From Euborellia annulipes (taxonomy: Eukaryota; Arthropoda; Insecta; Dermaptera; Anisolabididae), in assembly GCA_023213315.1 (NCBI GenBank), contig JAKCPI010001940.1:1-64000 (forward strand): 64,000 nt of DNA, given 5' to 3'. The position numbers and the translations under genes are program-made. This document shows positions 21,612 to 33,789 of the stretch, piece after piece (position 1 is the stretch's first letter; the number at the start of each line of letters is the position of its first letter). The notes below the pieces were generated by a model. It did not search any database, was not told the DNA's origin, and saw only the letters and a program-made list of their open reading frames with translations.

Positions 21612-21821
21612 TCAATTTTCGAGCAATTTAATGATTAACAAGTTAAAGTGCAGAGATATTAAGAAATTGGTTGCTGCTGGAAGTCGAATCAGAAGGACAA
21701 ATAACGAAAATTCGACTATATAAGGAAGACCAAAGAGAACTCGAGAGCTCCATTTTGACAAAGCGCCTTTAACACAGCTCAAAACATAAATAATTAAAAT
21801 AAATAAAACAATTAAATTCAT
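21612..21821 (-). CDS. Small ORF with strong signal peptide
   Basis: It reads MNLIVLFILIIYVLSCVKG followed by ALSKWSSRVLFGLPYIVEF and a second hydrophobic stretch, 69 residues in all. The leader looks like a signal peptide with cleavage after VKG. No strong donor lies in the frame, so if real it is a single-exon peptide. AT-rich hydrophobic frames can arise by chance. Confidence 0.25.
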   Translation of the reverse strand: MNLIVLFILIIYVLSCVKGALSKWSSRVLFGLPYIVEFSLFVLLIRLPAATNFLISLHFNLLIIKLLEN

Positions 21822-21944
21822 ATAAAAACAAAATGAAACAAATAATATTTAAAATAAACAAAGAAAAGAAGAAAGAAGAAAGTTACAATAATTAAAAAAA
21901 AAATAAACAATTAAAAATTTCTTTTTCTAACATCTGACATCCTA

Positions 21945-22015
21945 TAAGAATCGACTTTTCGGTCTACAAGGAAGCTGCCTTCGTCGAGCCGAACCACCAC
22001 AGAGCCGCCGAAGAC
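21945..22015 (-). mobile_element. Penelope-like terminal motif, minus strand
   Basis: The minus strand reads CTCGACGAAGGCAGC, TTCC, TTGTAGACCGAAAAGTCG, the same box order as the plus-strand GACCGAAACGTC motifs. It lies in a GC-richer island of about 90 bp. Confidence 0.35.
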
Positions 22016-22140
22016 ATCGACCCAGACTCAACCAAATCATCAAATATCTAACAGTTAAGCTCAACTCACTTGATTTTTCTTGCCAAATAATAATTATTAA
22101 AAAGAATTTAAAATGAACAATGAACTTTAAAAAAAATAAT

Positions 22141-22609
22141 TACACTAGTCGACAAGGTTTTTTTCCACAAGAAATCTGATTAGTGAATCTAGTGCATTTT
22201 TTCATTCTGAATTCAGATATGTAGTTAGAATTTTTCCATCAGGCACAGTTTTAGAGATATGGAGCAAAATAGATTTTAGTTGAAAATGGGCTCTAAAACG
22301 GCTTTTATTTAAAATGTTCAAATTATTTTTAACGCGACACCCCGTCAAATTATGCAGATAGTTAGAATACATGTAAATTTTAAGTTTCATCCCAATCGGA
22401 GGTCATTTAGACGTGCCGCAAACGGCTTAAAGTTTAAAAAAATCGATATTTTCAAGATTTTTTTTGCTTTGGACACCCCTAATACAATTTTAGAGATCCC
22501 TGAATGAAAAAAACATATATGTACGATATTCTATAGTTCTTTGGCTTTCTAAAAAGCATTCATTCGTAAAAATCTGTTAATTATTAACGAAATTATTAAT
22601 AAAAACGTT
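22141..22609 (+). repeat. Dispersed repeat R, copy 1
   Basis: About 90% like 35031-35440. Shared phrases are ACACTAGTCGACAAGGTTTTT, CAGATATGTAGTTAGAAT, GTCATTTAGACGTG and CACCCCTAATACA. A partial third copy of its 3' part is at 34800-34960. No ORF with support. Confidence 0.75.
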
Positions 22610-22854
22610 AGCAAAGAAAAAACCCAAGTACATTCACTGGACAAAAAAAAATGGACCTCTTGTGCTTTTAGAAGTATAAAGAAAGATATGAGATTCAAAA
22701 AATATTTTTATTTAATAATATATAATAAAGTTAGGGCCCGTGACCCGATGCTCAGAGAGGATACATAAGGTTCTCGTGGATAGGGTTCGCTTTTTAATTC
22801 AATTGAAGTCCATTTTTTTCGACCAGTGAGTGTACTTGTGTTTTTTCTTTTGCT
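22610..22854. mobile_element. MITE with long TIRs (CACTGGACAAAAAAAA type)
   Basis: Inverted ends of about 45 bp: AGCAAAG, AAAAAAC.CAAGTACA.TCACTGG and AAAAAATGGAC. The inner 150 bp is AT-rich with one GC patch. The layout fits a mariner-like MITE. It directly abuts acidic-family copy 2 at 22853 and repeat R copy 1 on the other side. Confidence 0.65.
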
Positions 22855-25200
22855 GGAAGATATATTCGTAGGAATAGTATCTTGATATTTTTATTGTACG
22901 ACTGGTTCCGCTGAAAACGTTGATACCCCCTTCACCTTGTAAAAACATCGTGAACCTTTGGACTTATCTCTGTTATGTTACGTCACTCTAATCAAAATTA
23001 TTGTAATAAGAAGGTATTTCTAGCAATAATTAAAATAATTGGGTGGTCTAGAAGATGTTCATTCAGATTTCAATCTCTTCTTCCCCATGTTCGTTCTCTA
23101 TGGTTTGTTCATGTTCATCTTCTTCATAACCAATAAAGGCTAAATGCTTTGGAGAGATTTTCTACCCACTCATCAGAAGAAGAACATATCCAGAATTTGC
23201 CTTTATCAGATAGATCTCTTCTACCATTGGGTCATATTACTACATGAAGACAGTTCCAAGTTGATAAAAGCAGTCACACTGACGGAAAAATCTTTCATAC
23301 ATAATACAAGTACAATAACAAAGTTCTTAAAACATCAGTAAGAACTGCTCCGCTAGGAAAAGATCTCTTGAGCATTTAGCCCTTAATGAATGGATATTTA
23401 GGAATAAGGAAGAAGACAAACAAGAAAGAGATTCGCAAACTGATTCGTCACCAATTTCTGAAGGAACAGATCTAATGATCCAAATTTATTAATTCCGCAG
23501 AAACAAGCAGCATTCAGTTAATTTGAGGTATCTTTTTGTTATTTGAACCTAGAAAAAAGCAAACAATGCAAGATCGGAGACCCTTCACCTTCCTGTAAAG
23601 AAATCAAGATCAATCAGTCGTCTATACCTTTGAATTCCAATATTTTTTATTTTGGTTTCCTTTGGGAGTTCATTGAAAGAAAGCTAAATTTCAATTAAAA
23701 TTTTTTTTATTTTTATAAATTTATAATAAAGTATAAAATAATATCACTACAAATAAATAAATACAACGCCTCTATTTGACTACAAAATAATATTCATTTT
23801 TAAGAGTGAGGTGTTGTTTCTACCTCCACCTCTGTATTAAATATAAATAGTGTGAGTTGCTAATATCAGAAATGAAATTTTATTGCCTCCATCGGACGGT
23901 TCAGTTAGTTATTTTATATCTCATCTTGATCCTCATGATCTTCCTTTTCCTCTCTTCCAAAGTTTTAATTCCTTGAATTACCTTTTGGTAGATGAGATCT
24001 AATTCTTCTGCCGGATTAAATTCTTCCGGTCCCATATTTTGATATTCTTGTTTCTGTTCCACTTCCCATGGGAAGGACCTTTCGCATACTCCAATGTGCT
24101 TTGGATGTGTGGAAGTTTCGATTCTCGATTTATCTCTTGGCAGATTTCCTGTTCCTGTTCCTCTTCGTTAACCTCCTCCAAAGTTTCGATTACCTTTTGG
24201 TAGGTAAGTTCTTCATCTTCATCCTCATGTTCCTCTTCGTTAATCTTTTTCCAAATTTCGATTCCACGATTTACTTTTTGGTAGATGAGGTCCAACTCTG
24301 CTTCTGCCAGATTCAAGTCTTCCCGTGCCTCAACTTGATCCTCCTGATCCTGTTCCTCTCTGTTAACCTCCTCCCAAGGGAAGACTATTTCGATTCCTCG
24401 AACGCGCGGTAGGTGGATGGGATCCAAATTCTTTTCTTCTGTCGGATTAAATCTTTCCGGAGAGGGTAGTGCCAACATCTAAAAATAAAAAAGAGAAATT
24501 AAATTGTTGTTTTTAGAAGGAATTTCTTCAACTGGAGGGGGATTATACTCATATTACCACAAACAGAAATCCAAATGGGATCCCTTGGGATTTAATGAGA
24601 AGAATACTGAATAGGATTGTTGGGAAATCGGGAATTTACAGTTTCATTGAAAGGGAACACTGAGAACCTTGGAATCACACAAATTATCTATCTTAGTGGA
24701 TTAGAAAGAGGCTCGTCTATAGATGCTTGTTATCTATTTTAAGATTGCGATTTCATTGACTTTTAGTGTGAAGTTCAATCAATGATTTGAAAAAATAAAA
24801 GGGCGATTGCTGAGTTTCAAAAGAGAAAAATTATAATTTTCTACCTTAAATTACACTGTGCGGCAAAATGAAACTTTTTTCCGGCCCCGATATAATTTCT
24901 TAAGATTCTTAAGTAAAATGACCTCGTGAACCCAAATATGACCTCCGCTTTCCCCCACCACGTACCGTTTTCGGGGGGTAGCCCCCTACTTAATTCCACC
25001 TCTTTTCGTTAATTATAGGGCCATGAATCAAATTTGGAGGGATGAAAAGCAATATTTTAGCCTTCACATTTCTTCAGAAGGTCTAGAGAAGTGAAAAATT
25101 AAAAAACATTAACATTTGGATCCAAGGGGGGGGAGTGGGGAGTGGGGGAGGATTTTGTCCCACAAAATGCAAAAAAATCATTAAAAATGATCGATTTTTT
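22853..25200 (-). repeat. Acidic-exon repeat family, copy 2 (uninterrupted)
   Basis: It matches 10840-12399 plus 13755-14690 with a few percent differences and lacks the 1.35-kb insertion. It ends inside the left arm of the inverted repeat at 24880-25950. Confidence 0.8.
23901..24478 (-). pseudogene. Acidic-repeat exon, copy 2
   Basis: The exon opens after TTTTTATTTTTAG with MLALPSPERFNPTEEKN and stays open for 159 codons: WEEVNREEQDQEDQ, then units LDLIYQKVNRGIEIWKKIN and TYQKVIETLEEVNEEEQEQE. A 1-bp deletion relative to copy 1 near 24134 moves it out of frame, after which it ends at 23999 instead of the family stop near 23901. The product would be highly acidic and helical, probably nuclear or scaffold-like by composition only. 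It could still be a functional shorter protein, but the shared decay in all three copies argues for a pseudogene family. Confidence 0.5.
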
Positions 25201-25950
25201 CACTGATATTCTACATATTCCAGCGGACAGACCCATCTCACCCTTCCTTAAACATCCCTCAACTAAAAAAAATATATAGGATAGAGCGGGTGGGGTGTGA
25301 GCGATTCCGAAGCCCTTGGAAGAAGATGGAAGATTCACAGCTCAGTTTCAGTAACTTTCATTTTTTTGGGCCGATCTTTACAAATTTAAAGTTAAATATA
25401 CGGTTTCTTCTATGTCCTTCAATATTGCCATATTTTATCTAAAGAGGTAGAAATTATTTCTTGTCAATAATTGAAAAAAATTCTTCTTGCAAGGGCTTCG
25501 GAATCGCCCACACCCCACCCGCTTTGTCCTATATATTTTTTTTTAGTTGAGGGATGTTTAAGGAAGGGTGAGGTGGGTCTGTCAGCTGAAATATGTAGAA
25601 AATCAGTGAAAAAATTGTGAAAAAATCAGAAAAAATCGATCATTTTTTAATGATTTTTTTGCATTTTAAGGGACAAAATCCTCCCCCACACCCCCCCTTG
25701 GATCCAAATGTTAATGTTTTTTAACTTTTCACTTCTCTAGACCTTCTGAAGAAATGTTAAGGCTAAAATATTCCTTTTCATCCCTCCAAATTTGATTCAT
25801 GGCCCTATAATTAACGAAAAGGGGCGGAAATAAGTAGGGGGCTCTCCCCCGAAAACGGTACGTGCTGGGGGAGAACGGAAGTCATATTTGGATTCAGGAG
25901 GTCAATTTACTTAAGAATCTGAAGGAATTATATCGGGGCTTTTTTTTCTT
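24880..25950. repeat. Long inverted repeat, arms about 450 bp, spacer about 165 bp
   Basis: Left arm 24880-25325 and right arm 25490-25950. AGGATAGAGCGGGTGGGGTG pairs with CACCCCACCCGCTTTGTCCT. GGGACTTTTGTCC-type and GTACCGTTTTCGGGGG blocks also pair. Transcribed across, it would give a long dsRNA hairpin. Copy 1 of the family has only one arm. Confidence 0.85.
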
Positions 25951-26515
25951 CTTTTCGTTAATCACGTTATATACCAAATAACAGAGAAGTAAGATTACGT
26001 CACTCCAGTAAAGTTTTAGTGTGTGACTTCACTCAATTCGGATTCGGTTGGAACTCGAGTCAGTAAACCCAAGTCTGCTCCCACCTTAACTCGGAAATCA
26101 TTGATAATACAAGATAAAGAAAAAGAATAGAATTTTGTTGTTTTTAATCTAAAAAAAATATCCTCTTGAAATTTGATCTTGTTTTTCTAAATAATTCCTC
26201 TTCAACGCAGACCTGATGATGTCATTTAGAGGAAATCAAAGGAATTAATCTTTTTTTTTTGTTTTATCAAAATATACAATATTGTGGTGTGACTGTTCGC
26301 ACAGTACACAACCTTCTCTTCGCTCTAATCTCGACATCGAATTTTTGATTAATCCGACCCTCGTAATCCGGCTAATCTTAAATCCGGCTTTCAATCACGT
26401 GCAAATGTCAAAGTCTAGTGAGATGTGACTCATTTATGAATCATCAAAACATTGTTCTTCTATCATCAAGTTTTTTTATTATTTGCTATCTTATTATAAT
26501 ATTTGTTATTATTTA
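25951..26515. other. Spacer with E1 hairpin relic
   Basis: GGTGTGACTGTTCGCACAGT at 26284 is one arm of the E1 terminal hairpin. No gene. Confidence 0.5.
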
Positions 26516-26519
26516 TTAA

Positions 26520-27300
26520 GGTTGTTCGGATAGTACCTTGTAAGTCATAATAGAATCTAAATTTTTTTAAAAATAAAATTAAAAATTTGAATGCCAAAAT
26601 TCCTTATTATAATTTAGTCGTGACCTATCATAGTTTATAATTGGATTAAGTTAATAATTTAATTACCAAAAGAATGACTTTTGACTTGAGCAGTATTTCA
26701 CGTAATATAGAACTGGCAACATTGCATTCATCAACTATCTATTTAAAATCTTAAAAGCCTTCAATTTTATTTTATTTAATATATTACAATGATTAATGCA
26801 AATCAGTTTAAATACAATGGACGATTTACGAGAAAAAATATCGTAAAATGGGGAAAAAAATGTAACTGACATCGAGAAAAGAGAATTATTTTATGCGACG
26901 TTGCCAGGCTGGTCTGACTCTCGAGAATTCCTTATTTTTAAATATTGGCGACTGTCATTTTGTACAATTTTTTGACTTTCTTGTTAAAATATCTTTAAAA
27001 GCCTTCTACAGAAACACTTGATTTTATGTTTAACGTATTCCTCGGAAGTGAATTGATAAAATGTAAGTTTTTTTGTTTTTGTATCAGATGCAGAGGTGGC
27101 TATATAATTCGATATGTGTGCGTTTCGTCGTTATTCCCCATAGGCTACATGTTAAATTTCAATTTTTTAAAAATTAATTACACGATAACCCTGTGTCAGA
27201 TCTGCTTCAAAATTTTATTTTATACGTATTTGATAGTGATTTATAACATATTAAAAAATTAGCTTTTAATCTACGAAAGTGCTTTAATGTCCGAACAACC
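26520..27300. mobile_element. TTAA-flanked MITE (piggyBac-like)
   Basis: Termini GGTTGTTCGGATA and TGTCCGAACAACC are inverted repeats. TTAA lies on both sides (26516-26519 and 27301-27304), the target duplication of piggyBac elements. The 78-codon ORF inside (27026-27262) has no transposase features. Confidence 0.65.
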
Positions 27301-27499
27301 TTAAAATGATACTTTTAAGTCTTTTATTTGATCGATTAATATTATAAAAAAAAAGGAACAAACGGAATTCCCTCTATCGGAGAAAATAATAACCAGATTG
27401 ACTCTGGAGATTGATTTCATAAGATTTTACTGATTTTCGCAAACAATTCTTATTTTTTAATAATTTGAATGGAGTCGATAAAGTCCTTAAAAAATAACA

Positions 27500-28470
27500 C
27501 AAGAGAACAAAAAAAAACAATTTTTTTTTGTTTCCAATGAATTTGAAGCTATTCCTAGGTATTTTAGAGCTATAGAGAAAATTATATTTTATTAGAAAAT
27601 GTGCCTCTTATTTTGAATTCTCTGGATTTTTTTTAAGGCCTTGCGAGAGGTCCTTAGCCTAGATCTTTTTCAAAAATATCAAAAGAAGAATTTGAAAAAT
27701 ATCGTCGATGTGGGTGGGCATTGCAAAAAATATATATAATTTATAATATAACAATTACATGTTTTTTATTATTTTCATACAAAATAATATGTAAAAATCG
27801 TATAAATATAAACATTTTTTCTAATTGAAATAATATTAAATTATTTAACTTTTATATTCCTCAATGCCCAGCGTATTTTATAACATACCGGGGTAAAAAG
27901 GGCACTTACGATTAAAAAAAAAAAAAACATTGTGTGGTTTTATGAAACCACGATGCAAGTGAAACTTTTTTCGGATCGTAGACGTGAAAATTTTCAGAAA
28001 ATTATTCAATTAAGGGTATTAAAATCGCGTTTTTAATTTTAACTTAATAATTGGAAAATGGGAAATCAATAGACGCATGTTAAAAACTGAGAACAATATT
28101 TATTTAGTATTTGAATTATTTTAAATTATTTTAAAAATTATATTTTATCAATTTAAAAATTGAATAATTAAATCTCACAATTATTTTTTTATAATTCGCA
28201 ATATATATTAAATTTCAACTTTCCTCTTTTTGTCGTCACGGCTTGTGACGTCATGTCCTTTGACGTCAAAACTTGTAACGCGACATGCTGATAGAGAACC
28301 GAAAAAATTTGTTAAATTCTATCTGTATTAAGGGGTAATGCTTTAAAAAAAAAATCTAGAAAATTCAAAATAAAAGGCACATTTTCTAATAAAATTTAAT
28401 TTTCTCCATAGCTCTAAAACTAGAGGTGATGGCATTTTTGAAAACAACGGCAACAAAATCCAGTTGGATT
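27500..28470. repeat. Inverted repeat region
   Basis: 27545-27635 (TAGAGCTATAGAGAAAATTA, AGAAAATGTGCCTC) is the inverse of 28360-28435. 28076-28305 is the inverse of 35680-35880 (GTCACGGCTTGTGACGTCAT). 27927-27985 is the inverse of 31327-31385. These look like parts of one family in several arrangements. No gene. Confidence 0.6.
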
Positions 28471-28609
28471 TTTAATTTAAACAAAAAAAATTGATAAAAG
28501 ACATAGGTTATTTGATAAAAACTAAAAAAAAAAATTTGTAATTTATTTTAATATATGATATTTAGAACAAAAAACAAAAATAATAATAATAATAATAATA
28601 ATGACTTAC

Positions 28610-28666
28610 ACATATCTGTGGAGCAGTCAAGATGAGGAAGATGAACAAAAAAAGTTCGAGTTTCAT
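28610..28666 (-). CDS. Signal-peptide first exon A2
   Basis: ATG at 28666 reads MKLELFLFIFLILTAPQIC and ends at a GTAAGT donor (28609-28604), phase 0. It is a diverged duplicate of 16274-16324, with flanking homology from about 28590 to 28820 (GTAGTGTAGATAAATA upstream, CTTTGATAGTAG further out). It is neighboured by the TIR element at 28953-29540, as A1 is by its copy, so the two were probably duplicated or captured together. The downstream exon was not found. Confidence 0.5.
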
Positions 28667-28952
28667 TTCGAGGTGGATGTTCAATTAATGAATGAATAAA
28701 CTCGATTGAATTCGCAGATACTTTTTTTTTTATTATCAGTGTATTATTTATCTACACTACTATCAAAGAAGAAATGAGTGGGTAGTCGTCCCACCGCCAC
28801 TCTGTCTGTCGCGCACACTGTCTTTGTCCAATGTTAGTGATAATTTTGATAAAAATTCAGAATTCAATTTTAGATGCTCTTTAAAAGGTATAATCTCATT
28901 TTGCTCTTGAAAGTGTTTGAAGCAAATTTTACTCTTGTATTTGATAGAAAGG

Positions 28953-29540
28953 TACACTGTAAAAAAAAATATGAATTTTCAATCATTTTTCATATACTTT
29001 TGTGGTTTAATATTAATATACCCGGGATATGAAATAAAATTAATATACAAGTATATGAACAAATTACCAACTTTTAAACTTATCTTTTTCTTTATGTGCC
29101 GCCAAATTTTGAAATCGTTAAAAGTGTACCGCGTCAAGTTGAGAATCACTGGTCTAAACGTTCTCAAATAACTTCGACTACCTCAAGGAATTTTTATTAA
29201 TATTATTTTAAGGAAACTTGAAATTATTCTTTTAAAATTTATTTCACAAATCTAAATTTATTAAATTCTGGTTTGAAATTCGCGCTCTAAACTAAATATT
29301 TAAATATTTATCAAGTATATTACGATCATACTATTTAAATAATAATTTTTATAAAGTAATTCAACTAAATAGCTTTAAAAATTGAAATTAACAATTTTTA
29401 CCAAAATAATTTATTTTAAAATCTACAAGAAATTTGTTAGGTTGGCAAGAAATTGAACTTTCTCATATATATACATAAACAGTTTATGAAACAGAGTTCC
29501 TATACTTGTATATGAAGTTTTATTGAAAACTTTTAACAGT
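28953..29540. mobile_element. TIR element (CACTGTAAAAA type), copy 2
   Basis: It begins TACACTGTAAAAAAAAATATG and ends TTTTAACAGTGTA with TA on both sides. About 590 bp and homologous to 15642-16214. A short GC-richer stretch (GTGCCGCCAAATTTTG) is conserved in both. No ORF of transposase size. Confidence 0.65.
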
Positions 29541-31160
29541 GTATTGTAAAATATAAATAAATCTCTTTTGATGTTTATATCAAAAGAATCTGCGACAAAC
29601 AGAACACAACTTTGTGTGCTGTGCGACCAGTCACACCATTTTTTTCTTAAAATAAAGGGGTAGTTCTCCCTATAGAAGAATTTGTGGAGGCCTATATATT
29701 AATTTATATGAAAAATACATTATAAATCATACAGAAAACAGGGCTGCCAACATGCCATTTTTAACATTTTTCTTTTCTACAGTGCACAAGAGGATGTTAC
29801 GTTTAAGTGGGTGTATAATAGTTTATTATTATTCCCTTAATAAACGTACTTCTCGATAATCGAGGAAACTTGGCCCCTGAAAGAGAGAATTTAAAACTAA
29901 TTGATGATAATTTGGGGCAAAAAAAAAGAGAGCGTTGAATACGTCAAGGTTTATTATTGAATAAAATAGAGTCTATCTGCTTCGGCTTTTTAATTGAATA
30001 TAATTAAGTAAGTTTTTAAAGAAAATGAAAGGTAATATAATAGAATTCAAAACAACTTAAAAACTAAATTTTATAATTTTCCAATACAAATGGACTTATT
30101 TTATATTGGTTTTAAATTAACTTGAGATCTCTTGTTTGATTATCAATCACCATTAATTATTTATTATTTTATATTTCAATAGTTTTTAGAGTTTTTTTAA
30201 AAGTGCTTTTTTGAAAATTAATTAGTAGTAATATATTATTAAAAGTAGTATGATTAAAAGTAGTATTATTAAACGTAGTAGGCCTATTATTAAAAAGTTG
30301 CTACTATTATCGCTTCACTAACAATGAGCAAGCAAGATATTAAAATAAAGATGATGGAGACTTAGTTGTCTTCCGGTTTCGCTGCATCCGCAGAAGGTGA
30401 ACAACAATGAGCTGATCAGCAAGAAATGCATAAATGCACCATCCAAGTATAACAGAGGAAGACAAAAAAAATGTCGCACGTATTCAACTTTAACCCTTCT
30501 TTCTCGAGCTCCCAGGCGTCTCTGCTCTCACTGGCTTCCCTCTCCTCCTCCTCCTCTCTCCCCTTCCATCCCCCACTCTCCTCTTTAAATTAAATTATAT
30601 TATATTCCACTTTAATAAATTTTCTAAAATATTGACTCTTAATTCAATCAATTTAAACACATGTAAAAAAAAATGGTTAATAAATTTATTTGTCAAACAC
30701 ATCTGTGCTGGACCATATTACAAGGAAAAGAATATAGAGATACTTTTAGAGTTCCTAGATTATAACCTAATAGTTTAATTATATAATATCAAAGAATTTC
30801 TACTGTATTATCAGATATTTAGAATTTTATTTAAAGACCAGCTACAAGTGCTCTCGCCGCTGCTTCGCTACGTTCACCGGTTTAGTTAGTTTTATTTAAA
30901 GAAGATTCTCCGAAGCAAAGGTTCTTAGAGAAAAAAATAATATAAAAATTTACCGCAACGCGGTAAAATGAAATGATAGGGAAAAAAATAATCTTTAGCT
31001 AAAAAATCATTCTTTCTAACCGTTTATTCACCTTAATTATACCTCTTAAGACAGAGGAGTTATTCAAGCCGATAAACTTTTTCGTACATGCCTCCCTAAC
31101 CTGCCACTATACCAGTAGACACATGATTTGTAAGACGTCACGTCAAAAAAAAAAAAAAAT
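29541..31160. other. Spacer
   Basis: It has an E1 hairpin relic at 29598-29645 (GTGTGCTGTGCGACCAGTCA). 30325-30600 is richer in GC, with an ETS-like CTTCCGGTTT at 30371 and a pyrimidine-rich stretch. A GC phrase at 30850-30890 (GCTGCTTCGCTACGTTCACC) looks like a transposon end. No ORF is convincing. Confidence 0.45.
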
Positions 31161-31167
31161 TTAAAAA

Positions 31168-31592
31168 TCAACGCTTTTATAAATGTACTAAAAAGAGAAA
31201 AATAATTTTGTATAAGTTCTTTAAAATTATATGAAAAATAAATATATGTTTTTAAAACTAAAAGCGTTGGGCGCGGAATTTGCAAATTTTAATTGTATTA
31301 ATTGGCTTTCAATTAAAAGCCTAAGATCCGAAAAAAAAGTTTCACTTGCATCGTGGTTTCATAAAACCACACAATGTTTTTTTTTTTTTTTTTTTTTGTT
31401 TGTAATATTGTATCGGTGAATTAAGGTTAGTGTATCCTTTGCAATGGAAATTGCAAGAGATTGTAAATATGCGCGCCCAACGCTTTTAGTTTTAGTAACA
31501 TATATTAATTTTTAATATAATTTTAAAGTAATTATACATAATTATTTTTCTCTTTTTAGTACATTTATAAAAGCGTTGTTTTTAAATTTTTT
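31168..31592. repeat. Nested inverted repeat
   Basis: Arms 31168-31275 and 31470-31590 are inverted: AACGCTTTTATAAATGTACT, AAAACTAAAAGCGTTGGGCG and their inverses. The loop holds GTTTCACTTGCATCGTGG, which matches 27950 in the opposite sense. Confidence 0.7.
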
Positions 31593-33240
31593 TTTTATAT
31601 TATTTTATTTAACTCTTTTTAGTTTTTGTAATAAAATATTAATACGTATGAGTTATATACAAATAATATATATTAATACATGTATAGGATAGAATAAGTC
31701 AATTTGTATTTTAAAAGCCGCCATTTTGAAATTAATTGACATATATATTGAACCGTCTAGCTTTTCTCTCGATTGATTGATAAATTTAAAAAAAAAATGA
31801 TGTTAATTTAAAAAAAAATCAATCAACGATGTGTTAATGACGAGAAAAGACCCTCCTAATTAAATTTTGAAAAGCACACAATTGATTTTATATTTAAAAC
31901 CAATTGTGCACTACGGAGGTATTGTTGAGCACCGAAAAATTGGGGGTGTGTTGAGGCACGGCTCAGTACTCAACACTAGATTTTGCCTCTTTAGGTTCCT
32001 CTCTAGCTGGATAAAAACAAAAGTTGAAATGTGTGCTGCTGAAAGAGAAAATGTGAGAACAGGATAAGATGTCAGGATCACAAACTCTTTCGTGATGGGA
32101 ATCGGACAAGTACGATCTTAATAAAAAAAAAAACAAGATTTATTTCAGATGTTAATGCAAAATAAACTTCAAGAATTTATTAATCTGTCGACGGTAGAAA
32201 ATCTGGAATACCAGCTGAAATTTTTATGAAATTTTGGATAAATAGCTTATTTTTCTTTTTCTTTCAAACAGGCAAAAATTGTCAAAATATTATACAAAAT
32301 TTTTAACAAATGAATAAATAACACACAAATAAATAAATAAATTAAATAAATTATTAGAAAATATCACAGATAACAACAACAAAAATGGATAATTATTTTT
32401 TAAATTTGAAAAATATCACAGTTAATAAATTTTACTTAAATCTAAATTGTAAATAATCACAGATGTTAATATCACAGATGTTTGACTAGAATATATAATT
32501 TTTGGTTTGGGGTGAATTAATTTTATTCATTAGTTCTGTTTTTAATAATTATTTTTAATCACTTTTTCTATTTCCTTTCTACTTCAATTCTTTATTATTT
32601 AATTCAAGACTAGTCTAGATCAGGTTTATTCTTTATTTCATTATTTCATCTTTATTTCAGTTCAGTTCCGGCTCATACTTTCTTTTCATTCAATAAATTC
32701 TATTTTTCCTTCACCCTTTTACCTTGCATTAAATATTCTTAATTGTGATTATTTTACAAAAAAAAAACATTATTTATTTTTCTTAAATTCTTTTTCATTA
32801 TTTCATTTTCAAGACAAGTCATTTAAATATTTTCTTTTCTTAAATTCTTTTTAATTATTTTTATTTTTTTTTAATTAGTTTATTTTAATATTCAGTTTTA
32901 TGCATAGTTCATTTTGAGATTAATTAATAATTATCCATTTACGTATTTTTATTTTTATTATTTTTAATTTTAATATTTTGAGCTGTTTTAAATTTATTTT
33001 TAATTATTTTAGATTAGCTAGTATTATTTTACAGGGATCTTTTTAGTTTTTAGATTAGTATTAATTTTTCAAAAATAAAACATATTGACCCCATCTTAGG
33101 GATTGACGCAAATTATTTTTCAAAGTTTTAATAAAAAAAAATAGTTTTTAATTTTTTTGAATTAATTTTTGATTTGAATAATTTTGAGTTTCGAAAAATA
33201 AATGAAATTTTGGCTTATCTGTTAACAACTACGGTGTACT
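31593..33240. other. AT-rich spacer
   Basis: Mostly T-rich simple sequence. The 66-codon frame at 31867 has no features. Nothing else supported. Confidence 0.5.
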
Positions 33241-33247
33241 AGAGTCG

Positions 33248-33526
33248 ATGCTTCGATGTGATATTCTCTTGAAGGACTTCTTTAAAAACACAATAATATT
33301 CTTCTTATTAATAATCCAAATAAATGTTCGTTTGGCTGAATTAGAGATGATGTATTTTTTAAATGTTTGTACCGACAACGAGGCTGGCCAAACCACGCTA
33401 TCTAATCACTGGCTGTATTTTCACTTTCCCTTGACGGATTTTGATAATTATTTGTTCAGAATGACCAGTGTGGTCAAGCGAACAAATTTGATAATCTGGT
33501 GTTTTAATCTTCTTGATGTTATTTGA
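33248..33526 (+). CDS. Hypothetical 92-residue ORF
   Basis: ATG at 33248 opens MLRCDILLKDFFKN, a hydrophobic run (TIIFFLLIIQINVRLA), then a polar region with balanced codons (CTDNEAGQTTLSNHWLYF, DFDNYLFRMTSVVKRTN). It could be an uncleaved membrane anchor or a remnant of a larger gene. No family recognised and no promoter or splice evidence. Confidence 0.25.
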   Translation: MLRCDILLKDFFKNTIIFFLLIIQINVRLAELEMMYFLNVCTDNEAGQTTLSNHWLYFHFPLTDFDNYLFRMTSVVKRTNLIIWCFNLLDVI

Positions 33527-33789
33527 GATAGTTAGCAAAAACAGGGAGCACCGGACAAAAACAAATCACTCATCCAGCCATTTTTTCAGAGTCCGTTGAA
33601 GTACCGTTACCTCGCCGCCTTGCTCACATTACTCTGCACCGCTGGTTCAATTCCTTGACTTATTTTGTTTAGAGTTTATTCAATTACTAGCCAATATTTA
33701 CTACCGCTTATATTTAAATTTACAAAATAATTAAAGAAATAATTTTTATCCAAAAATTCTTTTGACCGCTTCAATATATAAATTTCTTT

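Noticed and set aside
27026..27262. 78-codon Cys/Phe-rich ORF
   Set aside because: Inside a non-autonomous TIR element; AT-rich hydrophobic noise.
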